Shown: one piece after another, positions 21,216-31,810 of the stretch | Position numbering within the stretch: position 1 is the stretch's first letter | Layout: every line of letters begins with the position of its first letter | Origin: Neoceratodus forsteri | Taxonomy: Eukaryota; Chordata; Ceratodontiformes; Ceratodontidae | Assembly: GCA_016271365.2 (NCBI GenBank) | Contig: CM057450.1 | Location: 1,808,545,967-1,808,609,966, forward strand | Reading direction: 5' to 3' | DNA: 64,000 nucleotides | The notes under the pieces: model-generated | Told to the model about the DNA's origin: nothing | The model's input: only the letters and a program-made list of their open reading frames with translations | Databases searched by the model: none | Position numbers and translations under genes: made by a program

Positions 21216-22166
21216 TTACCATAGGGCAAACAATACATCTCTTTTGTTACAGCTGAGACCCTTTGCATTGGATATGGTAACTATAGCCTGCCTCTTTGGA
21301 GACAGATCACAGACTTGCAAAATTACCCCTGGTTATCTATACCTGAAATGTCTCACAGAAAGCATGAAGTATATAAAAATAGCATTGAATACTCCATGAT
21401 ATTTACATACGTTACAGGATAATACACACTGAAGACTATAGGGAATACAATATGTCTACAGAGACAAAAACAAAGACCTTTTGAAAAAGATAGTAATCAC
21501 TCAGAAAAATTCTTAGTCAAAGCTATCTAAATTCTGAGTAGAAGTTTACTCCCACTGGGAACTTGGTGAGTTATGGCAGACTTGAACCTGTGATGTTGCT
21601 AGTTCGAAATTCCAAAACATAACTGACTCTAGGAACCAACACACAGAGAAATGCCTTCAGCTGTCTGACCCACTACACTCACATCATAATACATGCCTCT
21701 TTGACATCACATCCTAGACCATCACTTTGCACTCTGGAGACCACCCTTTCTGAGAACAGGTTCAAACTGGATTTGTTATTGTGTGCTTGGTTTTGTGGAT
21801 TGAAGTCTGGGTCCATTTGTTTCCCATCTGGCTCATATAGTGTGGTTTCATCTTGTTCTGCTTTGGCTGTTTACACTTACAACATGTCTTCTTGTTAATG
21901 AAAGCGAGCCAGCTCACAACATGTCTTTTTGTTAGGAAAGAGAGACAGCCCTCTGAAGTTTAACCCAAAATGAAGCCTTTTCCTGGGCAGGAAATGGATA
22001 GCTTACAGAAAGGCACATCTAGCCGAGTGCCTCCAGGCATGGGCTACAGTGGAATGTAATTTTCAGTGTCCACCAGACCTCCCCCTTAGCTAAAACACTT
22101 TACAGAAGCATTGATGATTATAAAAAAAAGAACACACTCAAGAAAAACATGCATTGCAATTTGTTA
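21216..22166 (-). repeat. 5' LTR, outer part
   Basis: Matches the 3' LTR from about 3430 to its end, for example gttacagctgag, then cccctggttatctatacctg, then agaaagcatgaagtatata, then tgcattgcaa. It ends ttgtta where the other LTR has ttgtca. It is followed by cgagt, near-identical to cgaat before 3257. It could alternatively be a separate solo LTR, but that would not explain the exact complement with 11128-11306. Confidence 0.72.
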
Positions 22167-23504
22167 CGAGTCATTCATTTCATCAATATTTGACAAATGT
22201 TATTGTATTACATCTTAATATTCTTTGAGAATGACCCCAGCTCAGATAAGCCTGTCTTCAGAACTTAACTCCTCTTTGTATGTAGGTATGTACGTACCTA
22301 CACACACACACACCACTACCGTCTCTTGGCTGAAATCAATATAGTCCTCCCAAATATAGAACTGAGGCAATTACAAGTTCATTGGACTAGTGATTCAGTG
22401 TAATTGTGCACTGAGCAGCTTGCTGCCAACAGACAAGAACCAGTTCTGTGATTAGAAGAACAAGCACTATTGTAAAGCCTAATACAATGCAAACTTTTTT
22501 TTATATGAAAGCAAGACAAAGCAAAAGTAAAACAAGGTCTGAAATGTTTGGAGTTTCCCTTGGATAAACAACAACCTTTGCCACATTTTCAAGGGATGTG
22601 GGGAAGCCCCTGACTGCTACAGGCAACTGTGTCACCAGTAATATCTGTAAGAGGAAATCTACTTCAGAACAAGTCAGTCTTTCCCCTGTACATTTTGCCA
22701 TTAAGCCTCAATTTTTGAATTGGTTCCTTTACCCATTTTCCTCAGATGTCTGACCATGGAATACTGAAGAAACTGAAAGATAGAAGGGGGCATACATGGC
22801 CCACAAAGGCTGTCACCATGCTGTCTTAGCAGTTGTAGCCGTCCATCTTCTTATCTATTTTATTTTTATAATGATCTTTTTTTGCCTTCTTAATTACCAG
22901 AGATGTCGCCATCTGCTGTGCCACCTTCAAGTCCCATCGCCTGCTGCTCTGGCACTTATCTATCTGTTGCCCCCAGGCGGGTGCCTCCCGGCTGAGTGGA
23001 CCTGTCAGGCATTGTCTTCTGTAAAGGAGACTCTGTGTAGGGTTGGCCAGTCACTGGTGTAGGGCTGGGAATGCCTTGGCATTATATCCCATGCTTTGGG
23101 ACTTCTCCATTTTACTCCCTCACCTTGTAAGATGTCAGCACACAATGGGTTCCATCCGCACTCTAAGCATGCCAACCTGGAGCCCAGCCGGTGTCTTCCC
23201 TTCTGCCACACCTCCACTGCACTGCCATCTGTGGTCACTCTTGTGACAATACTGTGACAGAGGCAGCAACCCTCGCCAAAGGAGAGCATATCCTCTGGGA
23301 TGCATAATCTTCCATCCCCCACTGATCATCCAGTGACCTGGACTCATTCTCCAACCACAGTCACCAGCATAGTGAGCAGTGAGGCTGTCGCAACATCGAC
23401 ATACCAGCCAAGCATGTTCTTATCATCTTAGAATCAATCCAGTCTTACTTAAAAACTTCTTTGTTTCAAAAAACGAAAAAATTAACATATTTCATTTTAT
23501 TACG
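22167..23504. other. unclassified spacer with one microsatellite
   Basis: 22277-22312 is a gtat/cacaca microsatellite. Overlapping opposite-strand frames at 22796-23062, 23005-23322 and 23043-23246 show Cys and His but no family pattern I recognise. No boundary or repeat copy was found elsewhere in the window. Confidence 0.35.
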
Positions 23505-24375
23505 TGAACATCAATACAAGACCTAAATATGATAAGACCGAGGTGCTGATGGTGGACCCAGTCATTGGGCAGAGGGATCTCTGGCAAGGCAGCCCTCTGG
23601 GCTTTTGCTTGGGGGGTAACCAGCTGGGGTCCTCTGATCAGGTGTGAAATCTGGGCGTTATTTTTGATGACAGACTGACACTCATGTCTTAGGTGTCGTC
23701 CATTGCCAAGTCCTCATTCAACCATCTGAGGAATATCACCTGGATTAAGCACCTGGTCCTGCCTGATGACCTTCCAATGTTGGTCCATGCTTTTGTGACC
23801 TCTCACCTGGACTATTGTAACACCCTATACCTAGGGCTACCAGGAGTCGATATTCTCCACTTGCAGCTAGTGCAGAATACGACTGCCAGGCTGTTGACTT
23901 GCTTACCTCAATCTTGCCATGTCATACCTGAGCTCCACAGCCTGCACTAGCTGCGTATTCAGTGGCGTATCACCCTCAAGATCAGGTTGCTGACCTATAA
24001 AGCCATACATGGGCAGGGACCGGGTTACCTGCAAGATCTTCTGCACCCCTACCACCCCCTCTACTCATTCCACTGATGAGGGATTGCTTGAGGTTCCCAG
24101 GGTTTGTTTAAAGACCTCAGGTGCCTGGTCATTTATGTTCATGGCCCTGACCCTGTGGAACTCTCTGCCTCATTGGATAAGGAAGTGCCTGACCTTGGAG
24201 AGCTTTAAATCTGCACTAAAATCTCATCTTTTTAGTCTTGCCTTTCCTGAATACATATAAATTATTGGTCTGTATGTCTTTCTGATTAATTATTGTATTT
24301 TAATTGCTTTAACTTCTGTACAAGCACTTGTATGCATCGTAACTTGCACTTTTAAAAAAATAAAAGAGTTGAGTT
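23505..24375 (+). mobile_element. L2 LINE 3' fragment
   Basis: Begins near the C-terminal part of RT. It reads SSIAKSSFNHLRNITWIKHL, then VTSHLDYCNTLYLGLPGVDI and HLQLVQNTTARLL, then LTLWNSLPHWIRKCLTLESF at 24120-24250. These are the same blocks as in the L2 at 13820-15245. It ends at aaaaaataaaagagttgagt, about 24375, followed at once by DIRS sequence. No catalytic RT motifs remain. Confidence 0.85.
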
Positions 24376-24683
24376 GATAGTCTTACGCTTGATACTCAGG
24401 TGTCAGCCATCTGAGTTCGAGGAGGTTTATATGGCAAGTGGACCCCTTGGGGGACCATGTCCCACTGATGAACTGGTCTGCCAGGTGTGCCCCCCATCCT
24501 AGGAGGGAGGCATCTGTAGTGAGTATTCTGGATGGTTCCTTTTGCTGGAAGGGAACCCCTTCCCTGAGATTCTGTAAGTCTTTCCACCATCCCAGTTCAC
24601 TCCTCCCTCCCTCCCTCCCTCCCTCCCTTCCTCCACCCAGGGCTCCTGGTAGTTCCAAGGACTGGGCTGAAAACCTCGGGTGA
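24376..24683 (-). pseudogene. DIRS retrotransposon RNase H fragment
   Basis: The minus strand reads WWKDLQNLREGVPFQQ, then ILTTDASLLGWGAHLADQ, then GTWSPKGSTCHINLLELRWL. The TDAS-x-x-G-W-G-A-H-L block with a following NLLEL is the DIRS-type RNase H, linked to RT in tyrosine-recombinase retrotransposons. RT itself is missing. A ccct/ctcc microsatellite at 24599-24630 encodes a GREGG repeat inside the frame. It is flanked on both sides by L2 3' ends. The matching gag lies at 24955-26400. Confidence 0.8.
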
Positions 24684-24952
24684 TTGCTCATTCAGGGTGG
24701 CCAGCCTGGTCCTCTGGAATTCCCTTCCAAGATCCTTGAGGGAGGCCCCTACAGTGGAGGTGCTCAGGAGGGGCCTAAAGACCCATCTTTTTAAATTAGT
24801 CTATCCAGATGATGTATTTTAAACTGTGTCTGAACATTTTATAGAATGTTTTGTGATTTAAACTCTGACCCTACTGATTATTCTTTGTACGGCGCCCAGA
24901 CCCCAGGGATTGGGTGCCTAAAAAATTAATTTTACGTACTTACTTACTTATA
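24684..24952 (+). mobile_element. second L2 LINE 3' terminus
   Basis: Reads ASLVLWNSLPRSLREAPTVE then RRGLKTHLFKLVYPDD, the last 50 residues of L2 ORF2. A short UTR (ggcgcccagaccccagggat) and an acttactt tail at 24935-24948 follow. It separates the DIRS RNase H from DIRS gag, so it probably inserted into the DIRS element after the RT region was lost. Confidence 0.8.
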
Positions 24953-24954
24953 GT

Positions 24955-26400
24955 CTAGGGCTTGTAACAAAGTACTTGTGACTGGTATGAGTTTTGACAT
25001 AGAATCCTTTCTCTGGGACCAGTGAGCAAGGCAGGCTCAGCATCAAAGTCATAAAGCTGCTTAGCTTTAAAGGGAGGGAGCATTAAGGACTGATTATTGG
25101 ACATCAGCTGCAAACCCTGCAACTCATAATCAGGAGTGGTAGCATAGACAGATGCCAGAAGCAGCCACATGAGCAGCAGCATCAGAGGCGTCATAAGCTG
25201 ACAGTAAGAGGTCCAGCCTCCAGACCATGGACTACAGTTTTATCCTGACCATACAGTAGCTTGTCGGCCAAGGCAGTCATAGACTTCCACAGGCATTTCT
25301 GATATTTAATTATATAAGCCTAATAGTTGGCAATTCCGAGACCATGGGACACTGAAGCATACATCCTCTAGCCCATGACATCCAGCTTCCTTGATTTTTT
25401 ACCAGGAGGAAGACGGCTCATATGCTTAAGACTCTTCGCTCTGTCATGTTCTGCCAGGATAACCACAGAGTCCATTGCAGGTTGAGAGGAATACTATGGT
25501 TTACCTGAAGAGGCAGGATGTTGTTTGTCTGCCTTATGAGGCACAGCAGACAAAACACATGGACAGTGCCAAGCAACCAAAGTCACACCTCCAATGCTAA
25601 ATGGATAGGAAGAACTATCACAGTAAACAGAGCAGACACCTCTAAGAACTCATACAGAATCTTCTTGGAGGAATCTTCCTTCTCAGCAATAAAAACCTAG
25701 CTCAGATTTGACCTGCCAAAGGAAAGCCTGAAAGGAGGCATCCTCAGGAGGGGTCCTAGGAACATAATGCACACTCTTCTAGCTACAAGAGGATAAAGTG
25801 AAAATAGAGCCTATCACACCGGGGGGGGGGGGTGAGACCTTCATTCTTTTTCTCATATTCCTCCTCCATTAAGTCAGGATTGTATCCCATTCTTCCTCCT
25901 CATTGAAGACAATGTGCAGTGGGTCCATGACAGGAGGAGGCTGAGCAGGAGGAACAAACAATGGACTCAGCATCAACAGAGGAAGGCCATGGCTAGGCAT
26001 GGTAACTAGCATAGGGATCCCTGGCATTGTCAACAGAGTCGACGGTGGGAAGAGTTCTGACATCTTGTGAAACAGCAGCTGCATATCACTGGACCTTTAC
26101 AGGGTTGTCAGTGATGGATACGTTGATGGAACAGTGCCTGATGGTAGAACAGACTGCAAATCCCCCTGAGGAGGATCACAGCCAGTGCCAGACCCTGACC
26201 TTGGTGTCTAACAGATGGTCAGCAGGGCAACAGAACCAAAGGGCTTAGCCTCAGATCTGTCTTTGTCTAAGGGCTTACCTCTTTTCAGAGGGAAACAGGA
26301 CTGAGCGGGAAAGGAAACATTTTCCCTATGCCTTTGCTTGTCCTTGCCAGTGTGGCAGTGTTTTTCAGCTAATTTAGCATTCTTGTCCTTTTTTTGTTTT
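24955..26400 (-). pseudogene. DIRS retrotransposon gag-like ORF1
   Basis: From about 26400 the minus strand reads a basic leader KKDKNAKLAEKHCHTGKDKQ. It then has a proline-rich and acidic region (FVPPAQPPPVMDPLH, VFNEEEEWDTIL, 25869-26084). Near 25250-25450 comes HMSRLPPGKKSRKLDV, then MYASVSHGLGIANY, then a YQKCLWK block. It ends with LMLPPFKAKQLYDFDAEPAL at about 25060. A charged leader, the RIANY-type helix and the LPF-x-K-x-L-(Y/F) block match the order of DIRS Gag proteins. The frame is broken repeatedly. Assignment is by motif recall and by the adjacent DIRS RNase H. Confidence 0.65.
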
Positions 26401-28035
26401 ATATGATTCCACAGCTGGCGCCATTGATCACAGAGAGTGGCAGGCCAATGTCAAGCTGTGGGGAGAAGGAGCGTGGGACAATGGTGAAGCTGTCTGCAAC
26501 ACACACTGTTTTTCCTCCACAGTCTTGAGTTTTACTTACACTTCTAAGGGTGTCTTGTGACGTCTCTGTGTAGCCTGGTTAACACCCTGGCAAATGCTGT
26601 AAGGCTTCATGTCATGGGAAATGTCTAAATGTACACAGCGTGAGTGTTGTCCTTCTAGATTTAACTTCAATGCAATGACAATACTGGAACAGTGGTTCTT
26701 TGTCTTTTGTTGGCGGCAAAAAAGTTTCATTAAATAAAGCAGTAAAAGTGGTAGTGATGCTTGCAAATTTGGAGGCATGCTTCAGCAACGATGGAGTGGC
26801 GAGTGGCTGACAGCAGGTGAAAGAACTGAGGTATGATGGGGCCGCCCACATTATATTGGTGGCAATGATGCACATCAACATGGGTGGCCCCAGCTAGCAA
26901 ATTCTGGGTGGTCCTGACGTTGATGGCTTACAGTTTCATGATGTGGCTCAAAGGAGGGCCATACAGTATCCTCGAAGAAGATCCATTGTTTCTGAAAGTT
27001 TTTTTGATCATCAGTCTCATACCCCTCTGACAGTAACGCTGTTTGCATGTGTGCTGCCTTCACCGCATTCCCCAGGGATTTCAGTTCTGTTGTGCACATG
27101 TGTGTTCTCTTGCATGAGCTGTGCAGTGGTTACCAAAAGATGAGAGGAGTACTCATCTGCCAATTTAGCTGTTTCTGCAGCTGCTGTAATTTTATTATCT
27201 TGGTAGTGGAGTCTTTCAAGTATAAACTCACTTTGGGGGAAGCTTTCTCACTCTCCCCCATGAGGGTTTTTCACCCACTCATACACTGACATTCACTTAA
27301 TAGAATGAATGAAGTTTATTTTGGCAGTTTTTAGTACTTTTTTTAAAACCAAAGGTGCACTTTTGCCTTGAAGGAAAAGTCCCCTCAACCTATTTTCTGT
27401 ATTCCTGTGTAGTTTGTAGGCCTTTATTCGTTCATTTAGAAGAGATTCACCAGGAAAGCAACATGAACTGTAAACAGCTTGTTTCAGAAGCATCCTGGGG
27501 TGGGGAGGGTTTACACAGAAGAAGCTTGAGACAACATTGAGAAACAGAGAAAAAGAATCATAGACATTACAAGCAATAACCAGGTAGTAGATAATTAAGT
27601 ACACATGCAGCATACAGATCAAAATGCATTTTAGTTACAGACCAGGGTAATAAAAACATGAACATAAGTTACATCAAAGACTCATGGTGAGCAGACCAGC
27701 AAACATGTTTGGATATGACTGTAGACTTACATCAGGCGATAATAACAAAAAGAGCAGCGTGGAAAGACTGGAAACAGATTACAACGTTAGTACTCTGAGA
27801 GTGTGAGGAGGCCTTAGGAAGGCCTTAGGAAGTAAGTGCTTAAAGTAAATGTTGAAGGTTCCCATAGCAAATGGGAATAGTAATCTGTAGGTGTTGTGAA
27901 TCAGTCTCCTACCATTCAAACTGCCAAACAGGGCTGTTTTCCATTAAAAAAATCCTTTTATTTTGGTGCTCTGCTTCATTTGCATAACCCACCCCTTTTG
28001 TTCTCAGTGCTGTGACATCATACCAGGGAAATAAA
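26401..28035. other. unclassified, some protein-like minus-strand frames
   Basis: The minus strand at 26536-27290 gives successive readings in shifting frames. They include TAAAETAKLADEYSSHLL, then SLLKHASKFASITTTFTAL, then KDKEPLFQYCHC. They look more like a decayed protein than random sequence, but I do not recognise the family. 27300-28035 holds nothing I can name. Confidence 0.3.
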
Positions 28036-28039
28036 GTTA

Positions 28040-28390
28040 TTGTACCTACAATGCCTCACTATGTAAATTAGTATACAGGGTATTATATTTCTGTGCTCAC
28101 TAAAGAAATATGAGCCAACATCTCTCAGTATAGAAGTCTTGTAACTAGATACTGTATGTACAATGAATTGTTGGGAAAATAAACAAAAACTTATATTGTT
28201 GACAACACCACACAAATATGGGACAGCATCTCAGAGTAAGGAAATTGTAAAACAGGATTGTATTTACCCACAATGCATTGCTACAGTTATTTACATATTA
28301 TTGCTCACCACCAGCAACATAAGGGGCTGTATGTCTGAGTAAGGCACATTTCTATAAATTACCCAGAATTCCTTGTTGCTGTATGTAAAA
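28040..28390. repeat. degenerate tandem repeat, about 105-bp period
   Basis: Related blocks recur: tacctacaatgcctc (about 28046), tgtacaatgaattg (about 28156), acccacaatgcattgc (about 28267) and acccagaattcc (about 28362). Each is preceded by a catctc(a/t)gagtaagg or catctctcagtatagaag type block. Three to four units are present and strongly diverged. Confidence 0.5.
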
Positions 28391-28639
28391 GAATGACAGC
28401 TCCCTGGTATGACATCAATTTAGGGGTGTGGCCACACACAGGAAACTGGAGGACACAACCCTGATAAAACAGTAAAAAACTGACTATGGCAGATTTTTTT
28501 TTTACAAAACAAACTGCAGCTTCAACATTTGAAGCATGTCTGACAAAGGTATGACATGTGTAACAGGTATTTGGGGAACCTTCAACATCTACTTTAAGTT
28601 GGGAAGACAGTAGCCAAGTGCTAGCTGAATTAGCCTAGT
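28391..28639. other. short unclassified spacer
   Basis: Contains a T-run at 28494-28503 and no coding or repeat signal that I can support. Confidence 0.3.
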
Positions 28640-29400
28640 ATGCAAGGTACTAGGGTGTGGGTTTGTGGGGGAGAGGGAGGGGAGAAGCCAAAGCCTTCAC
28701 CCCCCCAGGGTGCTGAGAACCCTGCAAGGGGACAAGGGAGCCATAGTAGAAAAGATAGGGGAGGAAAGGGGAAGGGAAAGAGGGAACAAGGACTAGGGGG
28801 AAGGTTAATTGGGATAGCATGAGGTGGGTGGGGGCAGTTAAGGAAGAGTTGGAGGTAAAATTGGTGAGAGGGTGTCTTCACCCCCTTCAGGATGCAGAGA
28901 ACCCTGCAAGGGGATGGGGAGCTGGCAGATAAAAGTACATGAGGAAGATGGTAGGGTGGGAGGGGTGGCAATTATAGGAGAGTTGAGGGGTGATTGAAGG
29001 AGTGGGAAAGGGGAAAGGGAACATTGTTTAAACAGGAGTAGCATGTTAAACCAAAGCTTGTCTCCATATGTGACCTGGGAGCACAAGGAAGTTAAGTGAC
29101 TTGCTCAGGATCACACAGTATGCATCTAGGCAGCTGTGGTATTCAAGCCCAGGTCTCCAGATCTGCAGCTCAAAGCCTTACCCCACTGCACTATACTGCC
29201 TCAATGCCACAGCCTTCTCCCATTCAGGATGCAGAGAACCCTGCAAGGGGATGGGGAGCTGATGGAGGAAAGTAGACTGGGTAAGGGGGAGAGAGAGGAG
29301 TAAGGGGAAATGGAGGGAGAGAAGGGGGATAGTATGAATTAGTGGTAAGGTGGTGGAGAAGCTGGAGCTGCAGGGGAAGGAATGAACTAGGGAAAGAGAA
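28640..29400 (-). repeat. about 180-bp tandem repeat in a pyrimidine-rich LINE 3' UTR
   Basis: Three copies of a block reading gagaaccctgcaagggga lie near 28708, 28890 and 29235. The spacing is about 180 bases once the CORE-SINE at 29035-29203 is removed. The minus strand is strongly CT-rich, like the 3' UTRs of L2-like copy B and of the 12286-13047 fragment. It lies directly downstream of copy C on that strand, so it is probably the UTR of copy C. Proline-rich frames here are not genes. Confidence 0.6.
29035..29203 (-). mobile_element. CORE-SINE (MIR-like), copy 2
   Basis: Same family as 8975-9167. The plus strand reads aaggaagttaagtgacttgc and tcaggatcacacagtatgc, with a decayed B-box complement ttcaagcccaggtctcc and the tRNA-head complement ccactgcactatactgcctc. 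The 3' side has the same gtttaaaca block. It splits a unit of the 180-bp repeat. Confidence 0.8.
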
Positions 29401-30760
29401 TGTGGGGTTGCATCTGTAGAGTAGGAGACTTAAATAGGGAAGGTATGCAGGGGGTTAGTTGCAGTTGCAGCAGTGTGTTGAGTGTTTCCGAAGGAGAAAT
29501 GCAAGGGCTCGGTGAAAATGGGCAGAGCGAAGTTCAAGGGGGAGAGAGTTCCAGGAGCTGGGAAATAAGTATGAGAAGGCTGAGAAGGCATTGTGACCAG
29601 ATGAGGTACGCTACGGTGGAAGGGCGAGCGTTATGTGAGTTGAGGATCGAAGTGCGTAGCTGGGGGGGACTGATAAGATGGAGGTCAGGTAAGATGGCAG
29701 AGTGCCAAGCCAGAACCTGTCTACTAAGTTGGTGATATGGGACAGGCACCTGGCAGTGAGGGAAGGGAAGGAGAGTGGGGTATAGAGAAAGCAGTGGTGG
29801 GTGAGAGGGGGACAGCCAAGGACAAAGCGGAAGAAGGGACTGAAGTGGGTGTCCAGTCTGGCTAGGGCGGTCTTAGGTGCAGAGTTGTAGACAATATCTC
29901 CAAAGTCAAAGACAGGGAGAATCATCTTTTGCACAATTTCACGCCTGGCTTGCATAGGCAGGCAGCTATGGTGTCTGTGCAGGGCACAAAGCTTAGGGAG
30001 GAGTTTTTTTGTGAATGGCATTTACGTGTACACCAAAGTCTAGATTTCTGTCTAGCCATAGCCCAAGGTACTTAAATGAGGGGACGTCATCCAGTTTAGC
30101 ACCTGTCATTGTGTAAAAACATGGGGTGGAGTCAATTCTGGACAGTTTTGGTCTAGTGCCAAAGGTCATAGAGACCATTTTTTTGACATTTAGAGAGAGT
30201 TGATTAGCACTAAACCAGTGTTGGACATTGTGAAAGTCCAGCTGCAGATTGGTAGTCACTTCAGCAGGGGAGCTCCCAGATGAGAATAACACGGTGTCGT
30301 CAGCATACATGTGTATGCTTGAAGATGAGCAGACATCAGGGAGATCATTTAGGGATATAAAAAATAGTGCAGGACCAAGTACTGAGCCTTGGGGTATGCC
30401 AGTGTTGATTGTAAGAGGGGTAGAGGTGGAATCACTGACTCTGACAGATTGAGACCAGCCAGTGAGGTAGGATCAGAACCAGTTGGTGGCTGCATCAGAG
30501 AGGCCAGCTGCTCGCAGCTTGTGGAGGAGAAGGGTGTAGGCAACAGTGTCGAAGGCTTTGGCCAGGTCAACAAAGATGGCAGAGGTAATGCATCCCTGGT
30601 CCATCCCTGTGAGGATTAAGTCAGTGAGCCGGAGTAGGGATGGGTTGTGGAGTGTTTTTTTTCAGAAGCCAGACTGGAAAGGGGTGAAGAAGGAGGAGGA
30701 GTCGAGGAAGTTGGAGAGTTGCTCCAGTACGAGGTGCTCTTGAACCTTAGCCTTAGGTAT
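29401..30760 (-). mobile_element. L2-like LINE copy C, RT region
   Basis: Minus strand, in shifting frames. Motif A is IFVDLAKAFDTVAYTLLLH at about 30550, then comes LSDAATNWFWSYLTG. Motif B is GIPQGSVLGPALFF at about 30390. The catalytic box is MYADDTVLFSSGSS at 30265-30310. Then follow SANQLSLNVKKMVSMTFGTR, SFKYLGLWLDRNLDF and the thumb with IVQKMILPVFDFGDIVY at 29900-29950. The YADD is intact, but stops and frame changes break the ORF. The endonuclease is missing. Closest relative in the window is copy D. Confidence 0.8.
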
Positions 30761-31798
30761 GAACAATAATTCCCTGTCTTGTATCTCCCTAATTTAAATA
30801 TAAATGAGGCTGCTTCACTCTGTTTTGCCCTGGTGTAAACCTGTTTGACCCCACTGCAAAGATCATGACCCCACTCATGCAAGGCATCATGGGAGTTGAT
30901 GATGCATACATGCACAAGCCAGCAGAAGTTATACGCTCATTCAGTTCTGTTACATGTCTTGCAAAACCCTGTAACCTCTAAAAGCATTTTTTTCTAACTC
31001 ATACATTTTAAACTAACGAAAACAGCAGAGTATTTACTATGCCTTGAGAAGTTTCATGGCCAGCAAAAGACAGGAATGTAGGGACTGCAGAGGACAGCAA
31101 CAGCACTGACTAATACAATATAACTACTGCAGGCTTTAGCATTTGAGCATAATACAATTCCAGGATGCCTTACATGAGTTGGGGCATGACCTTTGCAAAG
31201 GAGTCAAACAGGTTTTCACACCAGACTTAAGTACCTTCATTTACATTTAAAGAACCACTGACACCTCAAGAAGAACTTTAAAAAAATATAATATTTGGAC
31301 ACAAAACAGCTTATATTTCTCATTAGTTCTCAATAGTTATTTCTTATCCCCATCGTTTACTACTGAGGTCATATGGATGAAAACAGGATAGTTGTTCCTT
31401 GAGGGTTCATCAGCTCTTAATGCTTATTCCCACCCTGATATTATAATGCACTGCTTGTAATATCACAGTTATTTCCATGGCAACAGACTGTGATGCCACA
31501 ACAGAGAATTATCATGTCAAGCAGGCAATAAGCTGGGGAGGCAGATGAACTCTAAAGGATAAAGATCTTGCTTTTCTGGAAATTTCTTCAGTAGTAAATA
31601 ATGGAGAGGATAAATCTACAGAACATATACAAGCTGAATTGTGTTTAAATGTTATTTTCCAAAGTTTTCCAAAAGTGTCATTTGTTGTTTAAATCCTGAT
31701 GAAATTAGTAGGGTACAGTATAGGCAATCAATGTTCATGCCTACAGACTAAACAGGAGAACAGAATAAAAGGCTGAAGAGACCTTCCCTTTAAGAAAA
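30761..31798. other. unclassified spacer
   Basis: About 1 kb without coding domains. A block reading gcctgggtcatgacc-like text recurs loosely: ggcatcatgggagttgatga at about 30882 and gatgccttacatgagttggg at about 31164, with nearby cctttgcaaa and gtaaacctgtttgaccc. This suggests an old inverted duplication. Nothing else is supported. Confidence 0.3.
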
Positions 31799-31810
31799 CA
31801 GAACATGACA

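Larger units (their letters stand above)
3257..22166 (-). mobile_element. Gmr1-like Ty3/gypsy provirus, disrupted by nested insertions
   Basis: An LTR retrotransposon read on the minus strand. Its downstream LTR is 3257-4307. The upstream LTR is split into 11128-11306 and about 21216-22166, and the two pieces align to complementary parts of the first LTR. LTR ends are TG/CA, with the final CA decayed to TA in one copy. Flanks are cgaat (3252-3256) and cgagt (22167-22171), fitting a 5-bp TSD with one change. Internal order is gag, CCHC knuckle, DTG protease, integrase zinc domain, integrase C-terminus, RT, RNase H. Integrase before RT is the diagnostic order of Gmr1-like elements. Insertions account for more than half of the span; the element's own sequence is about 7 kb. 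All domains carry stops or frameshifts, so it is dead. Placing the far LTR piece in the same insertion is inference from alignment and flanks. Confidence 0.75.

Noticed and set aside
24438..24683. Plus-strand ORF with a Pro/Ser repeat
   Set aside because: It is antisense to the DIRS RNase H; the repeat is a tccc microsatellite.
28630..28971. Proline-rich protein on the minus strand
   Set aside because: It is explained by CT-rich tandem UTR sequence; all frames give Pro, Ser and Leu.
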